A stretch of DNA of 64,000 nucleotides, from contig VZSR01000520.1 of NCBI GenBank assembly GCA_013398615.1, forward strand, positions 29,431,604-29,495,603, written 5' to 3'. Positions 33,257 to 47,700 of the stretch are shown here, piece after piece. Below the pieces are notes generated by a model. The model had not been told where the DNA came from. It saw nothing but the letters and a program-made list of their open reading frames with translations, and did not search any database. Positions within the stretch are counted from its first letter, which is position 1. Each line of letters begins with the position of its first letter. Source of the DNA: Brachypodius melanocephalos. Lineage: Eukaryota > Chordata > Aves > Passeriformes > Pycnonotidae. Position numbers and translations under genes: made by a program.

Positions 33257-36200
33257 AGGTGGTTGCAGTGACAGCATTCTCCTGTTATAGTTTCAACCAT
33301 TTTTGGATTTATTCCTTTAATCTTAAATTGAGTAACCTACCAAGGCACTTGGGGAATGGTAACCAACTTTAATATCCTGATGATACATTTCCTAGACAAG
33401 TGCATTGATCAGTACCCTGGAAGTACCTTAGCTAGGCATGTATTGTATTTTATCTCATTTCTGTGACACCGGGAACTTGGCTAAAATAATCTAGCTAACA
33501 ACAGTAAAGTGTGTGCCATATCATTGCAATGATCAAGCTCCATGTTGAGAGGTTGAGAAGTACCATTCTGTGGCCTCTACATTGTGAGTCTAAAGCCAGA
33601 AATGTGGGGGACAAGTGGACAGTATGCTACTCTTGGATTTCCAAGGGCCAAGTGCTTGCAAACTCTTTGGTACATTTTCCTGATTGAGGGAAGTCCTGTG
33701 CCATGGCAATACATTGATGTGGACATCCCACCACTTAGTTTTAAGTTATTTTGGGTGTGGAGTTTTCCTAGAGATTCTGTGCCAGGGCATTTACAGAATC
33801 CTTTTCTAAGTTGCTTTCTCTGGGATGTTTGGCAAAAGCTGCCTTTCTTCATCCAGTCTAGTCTCACCATCTCAAATTCTTCCCCAGCTCCACTCCTTGT
33901 TTTCCTACTGCACCTTCTGCATTCCTGCAGATGGCTGTACCCCACAGTTAGGGCTTTATCTAGACATTCACATTTAGCCGTGTGTAGGAACTGCAAGTTA
34001 CTTTTTATTTATTTACTTTGAAAAATTCCCTTAGCTCCCATCTGTTTTTTAAAATGCAACCTCTACTTGTTCTCCCCAATGAAAGCTTGAAAGGAGGAAG
34101 GGGAGAATAAGCTTCTCTCCCTAACAAGCAGCTTATATATAGCTGAGAAACAAATTTTCACAGATCTTTGGGCTACCTTTGGAGATGGACAGATCAGGCT
34201 CCTGAAGTTCAGGGCTCCTGCTTCTCACAGTCATCAGTTCTGGATCAGGCCCATGGAGCAGCTCCTTCACCCACTGTAGCAACCACCCCAGTCCATTGGA
34301 AGTGTTTATTTTGGAGACAGAGAGGGTTGGAGGGATAACAAGAGTGAAAGTCCTGTTCCTTCCTTTCTGCCTTTTCTCATTGCTTTCACATAAAAACTAA
34401 AATGCAGCCCCCAGAGCACCTTGAAGGATTAAATGCTGATCAAAGGCAGGTTTAACCATATCCCCAGGACAAGCTGCTTAGACACCAAGCAGCACAAGCT
34501 GTGGGTTAGCACAGCAACCAGAAAAGCAGAATAAATTAACAATTATCATTTCGACATGAACAGAGCAGAGTTTTGGGAAAAGGAGCACTGGGAGGGTTCA
34601 GGGGAGCAGAGTGTGGGGGAAATGGATGGAAATGAAGTCCACATTTATCTCATACATATAGCCAGAAGACATGCTCTGCTTCTGATCTTGGCTGATTTCT
34701 GGCATCTGCTGCCAGACACTGCATTTTTCCTCCTCAGGTTTAGGCTTTTCAGCATAATAGCATTAGTAGCATTAGATAGGAGTTTGTGTTATTAGTTACA
34801 ACCTAAGGGAGAAGGAAATCTTTGGGGGATAAATTAACAGACCCCTCAGCTAACCTGATTGGCACTCAGCCCTTAAGTTCCTGCCCACTCCGTTCCAGTC
34901 CAGCTTTTTGTAGGCTTGCAAAATGCAGAGTTTCTTATTCATCTGTTTATTTTGCAATTATTTCCCCTAGCAAATTTAGTGGTTATGATTTCTGGCTTGG
35001 ACATAATCAGAGCACACAATTCTGCTTTGGGTTTTCTTAGCATTGGCAAAATCTGAGGAAAAAAGATGCACTGACTGTTGGAGGTGACAAGTTAGAGACA
35101 TGCTGGAAAGGATTGTCTACCTTTGAGGACAGATGAGTTAGCGAAGGCTACTTCACTGTTATTGAAAGGACTGTGAGGAATCAGGAAGCAAATGATCACT
35201 ATTGAGTTCCCACAGTCTTCAATAATGTGAGACTAAAGGGCCCACCAGTAACACAGGGCAGGGATGTTAAAAGAGGTATAATTCTGTGCTGTGAACAGGA
35301 CAGCTTTATACCATCTATTGCCACTGGGCAGCAGAACCCAGCTCACACATTCACTCAAAATAGCAACAAGTTGCTGTTATAAGACACTGAATTGTGTGCA
35401 GCCATCTTAAAGCAGGAAGAGGGATGCAGTAACTCCCACCTCTCTCTCAAAACTCAGTGACAAACATTTTGGGGACTTTGAAAATGGTGGCAGGTTAGTG
35501 GTGTTGTATGAGGAGAGCAGGCATGGGCAGAGGGATGGCATATCTAGGATCTCTACATGGTCTCTCCTAGTCTAATGTAAAACTAAAGTTGAGAGGGTGT
35601 AAAATGCTGTTTACAGTCCTAGTTCACTCCTTGCACTTACAGAGGAATATGCATCAGAGGCATATTCAGGCTGTGACAGAGGGATGTTCAAATCATATAG
35701 CTCAAGTCATTATCTGAAGCCTGTAGAGGTCAGGCAGGAGTCTCTCCCTGTGGTGCCTCACTTGGCTGGATGAGCCAAGTGTGCTGCAAGCTCTTTTTAC
35801 TCCCTTAGAGGAGTTTAAAGGTAGAAAGCAAAATCTGATGGATCATCCATCCAATTCCATATGAAAACCCAATATTGTTCTGAAAATTAAGCATTCTCAG
35901 AAGAGAATGCACACTAGTGCCCTCTTGCACACTAGCGTGGAACAGGCAAAGGCCTCTAGCTGTTTGTTCAGCTATCAAATGTGAGAGCATCATGAGCAGC
36001 AGAAGCCTTTCATGGAGTCGTATCTTTATTTGTACTAAATAATGAAAGGAATTCCTCATGAGTGAATAAACCTGCCAAAAGGATTCAACTTGCTCACTAA
36101 AACTTTGTTGTGAGGCTGCAGTGCTGCATAGGTTAGAAGCCATCATTTGCTACAACATTGGCAATTCTTCACAAAAAGAATAAAAAATACAATTGCCATG

Positions 36201-39200
36201 TTATCTCACTTGAAGAACAAGCACACATTTCTTTGTTTTGACCCCTGGGATAGTTCTATTTGAATGAAGAATTTGGCTTAGGAACCTGCAAGTTTCAATG
36301 TTATTGGAGTGAAGAGTGAGTAACTGGCCCATCAAATGTTTGGAAAACAAAAGGGCTGAGCTCAGGGACTAAAAGGTCAGTCATTTTTAGTTCCTGATGC
36401 TTATTCTTCTTCTGAATTATTTGATGTATACCTGGAGCTTTCGCTCTGTCCAGCCACAGACAGTCATCTAAACCTTGGATCTTTGGAGGAAAGAAAGAGG
36501 CTGAGCTGTGCATGCCTTGAGGAAACATTGTGAAATTATAGCCTTGTAGAACTGACATTAGTAAAGTGTACAAGTATATTTAAAGTATACAGCTGTTAAG
36601 ATGTATTAGGATGACTAGTAGAGGAAAAAAAGAGGTCAGAAGAGCTTGTGAGAGGAAGGGGAGCATTTGTCTCATAGTGTTGAACGTACTCTGGAGGTTT
36701 TATGGCTTTAGGATGGCTTTGTTCCATTTGGGAAGCAGTCAGCCTTCCCTGAACACATCCTCTGTAAGCTGAGCAAAGCTTTCCTGTGGCCTCTCTAGAT
36801 GTTTTTTGCTTCTGTGAGTTTTGTTCTTATGCTAAGATGTGCCTCAAGAATTTTGATGTTTATTCTCAACACTCATGCACTAATTAGGAAAGCCCAATTA
36901 TCTCTGTTTATAAGCAGGAAAGCAAGAATGTCAGGCTGTAGCTAAATTTACTCTGCATGAATACTGTATTGCAGCATGAAGTATTGGTCTCCCAGTCATC
37001 TGAATCTTTTACCAGGACAAGATCGTGTGGCACCTCTGCACTGTCTCATTTTTCCAGGTTTTCCATTCATGAAAACTAGGGTGTTAAGTGGGAGGGTTGA
37101 TGTATACGGAGTTCTTGCCCTAGTTTGGATTTGGGACAGACTTAGGGTACAGACATGGACTGGAAGCTCCCCAGGGTCTTGTGCATGCTGCTTCCTCTTG
37201 GGCTGGGAGGGGCACACAGTGAGCCTGGCAAATACTGACTTTCCTGGGTGCCTGGTGTGAATGGTGCAGGAGAAGTGGTGGTTGTGGGTGATGACAGCAC
37301 AAGTAGTAGTAGGTGTTTGGAAAAGACAGGAGAGCACCACAGAGCTGCTGCTGTCGGGACACACTAACACCAAGGACAGAGGAACAGGCAGGGAGAAGGG
37401 GAGACAAGCAAGAATAAAAATTCCTAATCTGTTGAGAGAAACAAGGTGGGTTTTGAGGCAGTGGTGGTACAGAGGCACTTAGGAGACAATCTTCATTAAA
37501 AAATGCAGTGGCTGTCTTTGACGTACTTTTCTCCTTGCTTAGCTGGGGCGTTGCTCTTCCTTTGCTGGTGTGGCTGTGGGGCCTGGGGGATCAGGATTCT
37601 CAGCAGAGAGAATTACATACACTGTGCACATGCTCTCATCAAATATCACCAAGTGATGTCAGACTTCACCTTGCTGATCTTTTTTCTAATGCCTGGCATG
37701 AGACTTTCGAACTGGATTCCTGCAGGACGAAAATGAAAGGCTTGCACTGGGGAGCTGATCTGTGGCAGAGGCATCCAGCCACTAGGAGCATGTGCACTAG
37801 GAAGCCTCAGGACGTTTACAGACAGAAGTGGTTTAGCTGGCTCCTTGCCTGTGTGTTGGATTTCCAGCAGGAGATGGACCTTGAGGGGCTTGCTGTGTCT
37901 GTCTTTATACCCAGAGCAACCATGTGCTGTGAAAGGACACTGAATGTCCTTACAGCATTTCAGAAGCATGTCGATATTTGATCCCTTTTTCACTGCTTTA
38001 TACCATGTGTAGCTACTACCTGGCACCTCAGGAGGGCTGCAATCAGTTCCACTGTGTGTATACCCTGATGAAAGTACTTTGGATTGAAAGTTCTTGGCTA
38101 CAGAGACTGTATTGCAGCTTTCAGAGATTTCTAATGTGTTTTAAGACATGATACTTTGTAACAAGATAATTTCTTGGCCATTTTTACCGGTTTTGAGGGA
38201 AATCTCATAAAATGCCCTTGAGGTTTTCATGCAGCAGGTGTGATCCTGGCTGGGCTTTGCAACATGTCAGTGGAAAAGAAATTACATTAGAATAAGTGGG
38301 TTTATTTCAGCATTTGTTTTTAAAATTAATTTGGGCATTTATTTCGGTTTACTGGGAATTGGGATTTCCCATCCTGAGCTCTGATATGAGAGACTCTGGC
38401 AAATATTGATGCAGCATATTCAAATCAGTGGGACTACGGTGAAATGAGGCACCGTACTGGCTGGTTTCAATCTTTCTTAAGCCTGAGGGTGAACTTGAGA
38501 GTAATTCATGTTTACTTTCTTCCTCTGATGCTCTACTTCCTCTGTAGCCTGTGGTACACAGGCTGATTCAGATAATCCATAATCAGGCCAAACATCCATA
38601 GAAGTCAAAGGAATTTGTTTGGTGTCAACATTGCAGGTACCACAAAGAACAATTACAATTACTTTAGTTGTTTATGTGATGTTGGTTATTTGCTCTGCTG
38701 TCATGACAATGCCAGAGTTCCGTGTCCACAGCCCAAATGAAAGACTAAGGTAGCATGGTAGGACCAAGTACAATGCAGACTAACCTTCATTGGACCAGAG
38801 GAGGAAGGTGCATTGTCAGGCTGTTTATTGTGTTTATGACATCCAGGGGTGAGATTGATCCTGTGGTCTTGGCACAGAGAAGTCAAGAGCTTTGTGTCTG
38901 TCCTATGCAGTGAGCTTCCAGGTACCCCAGACCCTACTTTGGGAATGGGCTGCAGCTCTTAACATAATCTTGGTTCTTGTGTTGATTTTTTCCCCAGTTA
39001 TTCTTCCTGCATATTTATCAGTTCTCTTGGTAGTTATGCTTCTGTTCCATATACAACCAGTAGATGTAAATGAGGCAACATGTACCCCGAAACACAGCAA
39101 CAGTATTTGTAACCAAGGCATATTATATCCAGTGTATTCAGATGTGTAAAATATCTCTGACTTTCATTTACCTACTTTACCTTTTTAAACCAGGTGAAAA

Positions 39201-41479
39201 CCCTACACAGCATGTTCTTCAGTCTTCTGGCAGGTGTGGAGCAGATTCAAACCTAGCATAAAGAGAAGCCACTCTTCAGGCCGTGTTTGAAATTGGTGCA
39301 GAGTGCCTGCCAGGGGAGCTGTTCTGTGCTCTCACAGCAAGGAAGGCCAGAGAGTCTGCTGTGAGTGGGAAAGGGTGTGCCAGGATGGGAACATCCGTCC
39401 CTGGCTGGCAGAGAGCTGCGTGCCCCCAGCTGCTATGGGAACTGCACAGGGCAGATCAGAAGGGTCCTCTCTCATCTTGCTCATTTTCATCACAAATGCT
39501 ATCCATCTGCACCAATATTTGCACATTCTGCCAAAGTGACAGCATCATTACCACTTAATATTCGAGCTGTTGGAATATTTTTTGCATTATTTCATGCTCA
39601 GATGAGATAATGTGTTTGGGTGGACAATGAGGCTCTTCATCCACATGGGGCGTGCTGCTCCTCTGCTTTCCAAAGGGGTACCTAGATTGCTGAGAAAGCT
39701 GTTTGATACCTAATCCTGTTACCTGCAGGTGAGGAAACTGTCTCTCTCAAGCCTGAATGGCAGGAAAATCCAAGGAGCCTTGATAATTATAACATTAAAA
39801 AAGTTCACCCCAGAAATCAGAGAGTAGCTGGAGAAGCATAAAGGAGCTGAAGGGAAAGGATAGAAATGACCCTGCGAGAAAACTGGAATGCTGTGTTTCT
39901 GAAGCCAAGACAGCACTAGAGAGCTGAGATTATCCTCACAGAACATAATCTTCTTAGGCTTTGTTCACGGCAGCACTGGGCTGTTTAAACATAGGAGGGA
40001 GGGGTTCCAAACCCACACGTCTCTTACTTAAATGCAGGGTAATTTTGCACCCTATGCTCCTCACCCTCGCACTTAGGATTCTGTCAGCTGGCTCAGAACA
40101 AATGGCTATAAATCCAGAAACACACTTTTCTCCTCCTGGTCTTGCTGTTGTGCTTACCACAATACTTCCTGTAGGCCTCTGACTCTTGGAGGATGGAAAC
40201 AAGCTAAACAAGCTCCCTTGGAGCTGTGAATTCCTCAGCAGCCCCTGCCTTGTTTTATGGGTGCAGCACATCTCTGTGACAGCTCAGAGAGAGCAGGGGA
40301 AGGACCGAGTGCCCTTTTTCTTTATCCACCATCGAGAGTTCAGAGGAAATGTTATTACCTTTGCCAGTTTCCCCAGGCATGCTGTTATGTGGCATGCACT
40401 GCTGTGTGGCAGGTGGGATGAGACTATAGAATATTCTACTTCCCATTAGAAAAGGGTATTTTCTTCAGCAGAAAAAAGGCCTCTTCCTTCCCTTATCAGC
40501 ATCTGCTGACTTTGTTACCAGAAAACCAAAGGTTGAAGGGAGAGTCCATTTAGATTTTCCTCCATGAAAAAGCAAATTCCTCTCAGGGAAATACAGGTTA
40601 TTCAGTCCCGTTATTTCTCCCTGCCTGGTAGTCATGTGTGTTTCTCCCCATTAACACCCCCTGGCCACATACCCTCAATTCAGACCCTGGAACTGCAGTG
40701 TCAGTCTTAAGAGTTTTTTGTTTCAAACATAGAGAGGCACCCAGCCCCACAGTGTGATCTGCAGTGTGGAGGAGGGTCATTCCTGTTACACTCAAATATG
40801 CCAGCTTTCTTCTGCTGAGCTAGTCTCCCAAGATGACCCTTTCTCTTTATGCCTTAGCTGACAGAGCTGGCTTATTTTCTCTTCTTCACAATGCCACTGC
40901 CACCTGTGTTGCAATATCCTCTGAATGAATAAGAATGTACAGTTGTGCCTTAAACAGCTGTTTGGAGAGAAAAAAACGTATGTATAGGAAAATGATATCA
41001 TGTGAATCCTCTTCACAGACCACCTGGCACTGAATGGCTCAAACAGAGAGTAGTCCAAACATTCAGAGATGAAATGTCACTGATAGACTGAATTGTATGG
41101 CAAAATTGAGGGCAGCTGAACAAGATGCATTTTGAAGTGTCTGTTTTGAAATGTGTCAGTTTTAAAACAAAGTATGTAAGGCATCCTTACATACTCCTGA
41201 TAGAGTACCTTAGGAAGCACTGATTTTTGCTAAAGGCTTCAGGATCATGGCTTTTACTCAGATGAAAATGAATTCTCAGGGTAATATGATGGCCAGAGGG
41301 CTAAATCACTCTCTGGATATGTTAAAAGACAGTATTGAGTAGGAGAAAATGTATTTAGTCTTGGTATGGTTGTGAACGAGATACATTTCCTATGCATACA
41401 TCTGCTATTACCTTAGAGGAGAGATAGTTCTTAAATATAATAATTGGTAAAACAATTGAAAAATTTGTCAGTGAGAAAT
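33257..41479 (+). other. NRXN3: Intron tract without recognisable exon
   Basis: AT-rich to moderately G+C-rich (37.0-38.0 and 39.2-39.5 kb). Open frames of 139-160 codons occur at 33577-34021 (both strands), 36996-37478 (minus) and 37508-37981 (plus) without known domains; the last starts with a hydrophobic run. None has supporting splice or homology evidence. Confidence 0.6.
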
Positions 41480-41842
41480 GAGTAGTATTTACCTGAAAAG
41501 GAAGAGATGGAGAGACTTTGTTTTTGCCCTACAACTTCTTGAAATAAAGTTGTAGTGAGGTGGGTGTCAGTCTCCCAGGTAAACAAGTCATAGAATAGGA
41601 AGAAATGGCCTTGAGTTGTGATGGTGGAGGTTTAGATTGGATATTGGGATAAGTTTCTTCAGAGAAAAGGTCAAGCATTGCTTAGGGAAATGGTAGGGTC
41701 ATCATCCCTGAAGATATTGAAAAGATGTGCATATGTGGTATTCAGGGACATGGTTTAGTGGTGGACTTGGCAGTGTTAGGTTACATTTGGAGTTGATGGT
41801 CTTAAAGGTCTTTTCCAACCTAAATAATTCTGTGATTCTGTA
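41480..41842 (+). mobile_element. 5'-truncated CR1 LINE, 3' end
   Basis: Chicken-repeat-1 (CR1) non-LTR retrotransposon, the main bird LINE. Diagnostic 3' sequence: GTGAGGTGGGTGTCAGTCTC, GGAGGTTTAGATTGGATATT, GGGACATGGTTTAGTGGTGG, ACTTGGCAGTGTTAGGTTAC and CTTAAAGGTCTTTTCCAACC, ending in an ATTCTGTGATTCTGT tail with no poly-A. Only about 360 bases are present, as usual for 5'-truncated insertions. It is less diverged than the other relics here. Confidence 0.93.
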
Positions 41843-44800
41843 GAATGGAGGAGTGGCAATAAAAATCTACAGCTACCTACAGTGGTAAACAGCAATTTAA
41901 TAAGAGAGCTTTTAATTTTTTAGAAGTGAAAGCATGACATGATTTTATGGCTGGAAAGTTAAACTAGACAAATGCAGACATGTAATAGTATGCACATTTC
42001 AATTTCCTACAGTGTGGGAAAGCCATCACTGCTGGCAGTTTTCCATCAATAATCTCCTCTCCTTCCCCCACTGAAAGAATTTAAAAAAAAAAAAAAAGAA
42101 TTCTGTATTTTGGAGCCTGCTATTGGACTTTGGGTAGGAATTAAAAAAAGAAATTTAGCTAGAGTTGTGCTAGAGTTCAGGGTAGATTTCTTAATGGCCA
42201 TGGAAAAAAATAAGTCATGCATATCTATCTTTTGTGTCTTCTGCAGAATCTTTACTGTTGAAGCTTAAGACTGGAGGGCAAGAAGCAAGAGCTTCTCCTC
42301 CCTATGTGATATTTTTCTTTGCAGTATGTGAACTCCCCCAGTCCCCTCCTGCTGTGTATAGAGCTGCAGTGTAGGTGACGTACATCAGCCTTTTCATTCT
42401 AAGAGGAAGTAAGGTAATATCTTTCTCAAATCATTTAAGCATACAGAATTTACCTTGCAAAAGCCTGACTGCTAGACTTTCCCTTCTCCTGCTGACTTGT
42501 CAGAGCAAAATCATGTAATCGTATGTGGAGGGAAAAGAAAAGTCAAAAACATTTTTGTAAAAGACTGTCACCTTCCCCTTGAATCCCCTTTCCTTATCTG
42601 TAGGGTATGGGAAACTTCTTCCTTTTCAGTAAAGAAGGACACATGTTTTTTAACAGGTGATTTCTTAAAGCTGTAAATTACATCTCCTCCTCCCCCTCTT
42701 TACCAACCCACCCGTCACGCTCAATCTCCTGTTCCATTTTGCTAATGTCACCAAGTGCTGGTCATAAACCATTGCCCTAATTACTCAGAACATGGGGCTG
42801 AATGGTTAGTTAGCAATGCTATTGCAATTATGGCAACTTTTCAGGTCGAATAGCGCTTTATGTTTCACTGCTTTTTATATGTCACTGGTCAGGATGATGA
42901 ATTAGAGGTAGTAGTGCACCACCTGCTCATGTTTTCCCTCACAATAGTAGTGTCCCTACCGTGATGCTGTCTAGAGATGTGATGGTGGCCAACTGGGGGC
43001 AGCTGCAGGTGGCTGGGGGTGATTCACCTTTGCTCCTCTGTGCACTTGGTCTGAATTTTCCCATATTCTTTCAAACATGTGATTGCTCTGTTTCACTCCC
43101 ATGAGTACAGGATATACTGTTGTTTCTTCTCTGTGCGAAAGGAGTTTCTACAACAGTATTGGGGTAAGAGCAACAAGTACAAACCCTTGGTGGAGAAGAA
43201 TATTAAACTGCAGGCAACTTTTCCTTCTCAAAATGAGGTATAAAAGGAAAGAGAGAAGCTGCAGCTTTGAACTTTTAATGTATCATAGTATCTTTGAACT
43301 AACTGGTGCATGAAATGTTCTTAAAATTCTTCAAAAATGTGATAGAAAATCATGATGTGTAGACTTTTTTTAAGGAATGTATATTAGCGGGATGAATATT
43401 GGTATAAAGGACAGAGTTTAGTCTGGGTATGATCTTTAAGTTCTTGGGTATTGCCTTGTAATTAAGAGCTTTAATTGTCTGGTCTCCTGCTCTCTGAAGA
43501 ACTCCCCCTCACACTGCCCTTTTATCAGTTTTAGAAGATAATATTTAAGCAGTGCTGCATGAATACTCTCGTAATTGCTAATAAAAAAAAACCCTGTACA
43601 TTTTCTCATCATATCTTTGATTCCAGTTCAAGGGAAACTAGCCCTTTAGCTAGAGCCTTTAGAGGAATTTTAATATGGCTTTATTAGTTTGCATATATAG
43701 TGTGTTGGTATACTTGGGGAGAATGCTGAATTGTTGAATTCAATTGATTGAACATGGCTACAATGATAAAGTGATAGCCTGTCTGCAAGCTTCTCCTCTT
43801 ATTTACACCATATGTTTACAGTGATGGTAGCTTAAGCAGCTCACAAACACTTATGCTGACTTGGAGAGCTCATCTATAATGGCCAGGAAGGGAACCTCTG
43901 TTATGCAGAGGTATTTTCCATTGAGATATTCCCCAAAGACTCCTTGCTTATAAGGTGCTTTTAGGATAACAGTGTGAGTTGGCTTTCCTGAGTTGAAACT
44001 GTCTATAAAAAATCAGATCCAAATCCATGAAGCTCATGCCAGAGGGGTCCTTAACCACCAGCAGACATGATTCACTTTCATTTGCTCCTGCCCTGGACCA
44101 GCAAAAGGTCAGCAGTGAAACATTATTTGGCCTCTTCTTGGACCCTTTTTGCCAGTTTTGGATCTAAAATTAGGTGAAATAAGGTCCTGTGTTCCTGTCT
44201 CAGTCTCAGCAGCTTTCTGAAAAGATGAAATATGAATAAGAGCTGATGAGAGAGGAACCTGACATACTATACAAAATGAAGGTATGTCAGGGAAAGAAAT
44301 ACTCTGGTGATATGGATGGACTTTTTTGGTGAAGCATCTATGAGACGAAATTTTTCAGTGTTACTGACGAGAATTTTGTTGGGAGAGCACTGGAATGAAA
44401 AGTGCCAGGAGTGTCTTGGCCACGTTTATAACAGCTCAAGGAAATCAATTAATTAATTATACTTAAAGGTAGTGAAATTGCACTTTGTTCCTTTACAAAT
44501 AGGTTGCCTTTATGCAATTTAAAATAAATACATATATAAATAAATACATTATCATATTTACATTCTTCTCCTAAGATAACAAGCAGAAAGCAGTTGTACA
44601 GCAGTTGACACATTGGATGCCAAAAGGTTCTTTTCTGCCTTTGCTGCTGATGCTGATGACCAGATCTGAGGATACTTGTGCGTCTCACGCACTGTTGCAT
44701 AACAACCTATGTGAGTTTTGTGAGCTGATTTATTTTCAGCCTCCTAGCACATGACTGCTTTAGACCACCCTCTCTTGTCCCAAATTTCTCTTGCTCCCTC

Positions 44801-47679
44801 CCACAATCCTTCTCAGCCTGCTGCTTTGTGGCTAGTGCCAGTCTGCATATCCTTTAAGAAAACACCCTTGAGGAATATCGTGCCATTTTGAATGTGTCCC
44901 AGACATTTTCCAAGACATGCTTAAAATAATTTTTTCCCCTTTTACTTTTACAGCATTGCCCCATTTCCTTGATTTAAGATGACTTGGCTTACGTTTCCTT
45001 AAGTTTTAATCATCTTCTTTGGAGAACATAGCATATACCTTGCTTGAACTTGGCTAGTTATATCTGAATTTGGTCTGTCACATACTGAAAGGAGGCCAAC
45101 CTCTCATTTGGCTGGCTTAGCAAAAAGAGGCAGTATGCAGAGGAAGTTAAACATCCTTAGGGTATGATCTGGTTGGGCTCCCAAAGATAGAGAGAGATAG
45201 TTAAAGTAGGGAAGCTGGGTACATAATACACTAATAATTTCCTGAAAGCAGTGAGAACCATTTAGCCCTTTAGCCTGTGCTCATTTACTGTGTGCATTAC
45301 TGTTTGAGAATGACTGGAGGGACAAATGGCACGGGAGTGACAATGTGGTGGTGTGCTGTGCTGGATCTGTAAAGCAGGCTGCTCTTAGAGGGGAATGCCT
45401 GTCCTATTTTGGGTTTAGTAAGGGACCATATGTGTGCTCTGCATATTAGATGTCTTTCTTACAGAGCTTATGTCATAAATAGTATCAAGACAATGAAAGC
45501 AGTGTTAAGACTCGTACATGTTTAGAGTTAACTGGACATAATACTCTACTCCCGCACCAGTATCATGTGTCTGCTTAATCTCTCTAAATTTCAAAACTCC
45601 TGGGCCTTAAGAATAAGGCTGTTTGCTGATCCCCCTCTGCAGCAGCCCTTTCTTGCTCACAGTGTACTATCTTTTTGTTACTATCATGCTTTTCTGGTAA
45701 TTTTGAAGCAGATGAGTGTTTGCTGCCTACATTGTCCTCTCTTCCTCCCTACCTTTCATTTCTGTTTTGTTCTTTTCTCTCTAGGTCCTGAGAAAATAGC
45801 AAACAGTCACCTCAGCTCATTGCTTCTGATACCATTACTGTTATTCATCCTCTCTAAAAGCAGGTTCTCAGTTCTGAAAAGCAGTCTCTCCAGACTCTAA
45901 TGTGAGTTAGAAATCCAGAGCAGGATTTGACTTGAGCCTGACCCTCTCTTTGACTGTAATGTGTTTGCATTCCTTCTGCTGTGCCTAGCTCAACCTTCTG
46001 ACTATAGCTTTACAGAGATGAGGAATGGTTCCCAGAGCCATTCAACTATGCTAAAACCTGTGTAAGCAGGATGTATAGGGGATCCTTACCTGCATCCCCT
46101 CTGTTTTAATGAAAGAATAGTGTTTAGAGCTAGGCGTGTTTGTGCTTCAGTGCACATGAAAGCTGTAGGAAGAGAGGATGAAGGAAATGTAGTGCAGTCT
46201 TTTGGCTGCAGCTCTGTGGCTACCTGATCCTCTTGACATGCCCTGAGAAGGGAGGGAAATATTGTTATCCCTTTTACCAGCAGCACGGGAACAACATGTG
46301 TTGTGCTAGTCAGTGCATTCTTCTGAAACAGGCAACAGAAACCAGAAATCCTGACTGAGCCATGCCTCTTGATTCCTTATTCTCATTATTTTTGTTCGAG
46401 CTTCATCCTTGCAGCCTGTGAGGGGCAACATTATGCCACACACTGTAGAACTGGGAAAATTGCATGGGGCCATCGAGGTAGAATTTTATTTCCTTTTTAA
46501 TTTTTTGTCTTCCTCCTTTTTAACACCCTTCCTCAATAGATTAATAAGGTACCTAAAACTAATGTGACCTTATTTAATTATTGGAGTATATATCATAATT
46601 TGCTTAATATCCAATTGAAAAGAGAGAAAAGCAGCCCCAGACAATGCGAGGGAAGCCCAGGTGACAGGGAATGGTGTCCTACTCCTGCAGGAAGCCGAAG
46701 TCAATGAGATTGCTGCTGGGCCCCTCCAGAGTGCAGCTCTCTGGGACAGCAGTCAGCAGTTTGCTGTGGACTGGAGTTGGAATGGGCTAAGGTTACCTTC
46801 ACAGCTATAATTCCATTACTGCTGCTTTTTCACGGAAAGTGATTTTTTTCATTTGTTCAGCAAATGAGGCAGAGGAAGAATGGAGGGATATGTGGCACGG
46901 AAGTGATTTCATAAACCTCAGGCTGAATTCATGTTGCTTATGAGCTGGGAATAAGAAGATTGGGTTTGGTTCTTTTCTCGCTGTGACTGTGATCTGAAAG
47001 CAGTGCTACAGCAGCTAGTGAATTTGCATCACATTTAAACTGGCATCAATGCAAGAGGGTTTGGGCCAATTTTTTCAAATAATTGCATAGTTTCAAGGGG
47101 TTTTTCTAAAGAGCCATTCCTGGTTAATTCTGCTTCTTACAGGTTTCTGATGTGATTATATGAAATTCATTAAATGAACCAGACAGCCTTACCTCCTCCT
47201 TTGCCTACCCACAAACCAAGATCTTGCCATGTAAAATTAAGGTGAAGAAAAAGATCTCTTTCTTTCAAATGATTTTCAGTGCCTTTTTACAAAAAGTAAT
47301 CCTCTAAAAGCTGATCATCGTAATACCTCATATCTCCAAATTATTTTGCTTCAGCAAGGTAGAGATCAAATTCACTCGTAACTTTCTTTCAAGAAAGTTA
47401 GTGAGTACCAAGATGTAGTGCCAGTGAGAACCATGTATAAAGATCTTGGTAGATCTTTAAAAAAAATTAGGAGGCTTTCACATGTATTTTTCAACTGTCA
47501 TAGGGACTATGGAAGCTGTGGCAGGATAGAAAGAGAAAGTTTGAAGGTGAGGAGCAGAACATGCCTCTCCATTTCACACATGCAGCAGTGTTAGCACCTA
47601 TTTAGATATTTCTCTGCAAACTGAGGAAATTGAAGAACTAAGAGACCCAATAAGACTTATGTACTTCATTACTATAGTA

Positions 47680-47700
47680 TATTATTATTATTATTATTAT
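47680..47700 (+). repeat. (TAT)7 microsatellite
   Basis: Seven perfect units of the ATT/TAT motif. Confidence 0.9.

Noticed and set aside
33577..34021. Overlapping 139- and 145-codon frames on opposite strands
   Set aside because: No recognisable domain in either; overlap on both strands suggests chance low stop density.
36996..37478. 160-codon minus-strand frame
   Set aside because: Composition reflects CA/CT-rich sequence; no family resemblance was recognised.
37508..37981. 157-codon frame with a hydrophobic N-terminus
   Set aside because: No known domain or splice support; a few stop-free runs of this length are expected by chance in 64 kb over six frames.
47570..47690. Possible further MIR-like relic (reverse)
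   Set aside because: Only one short phrase (CAAACTGAGGAAATTGAAGA) resembles the core; too weak to call.
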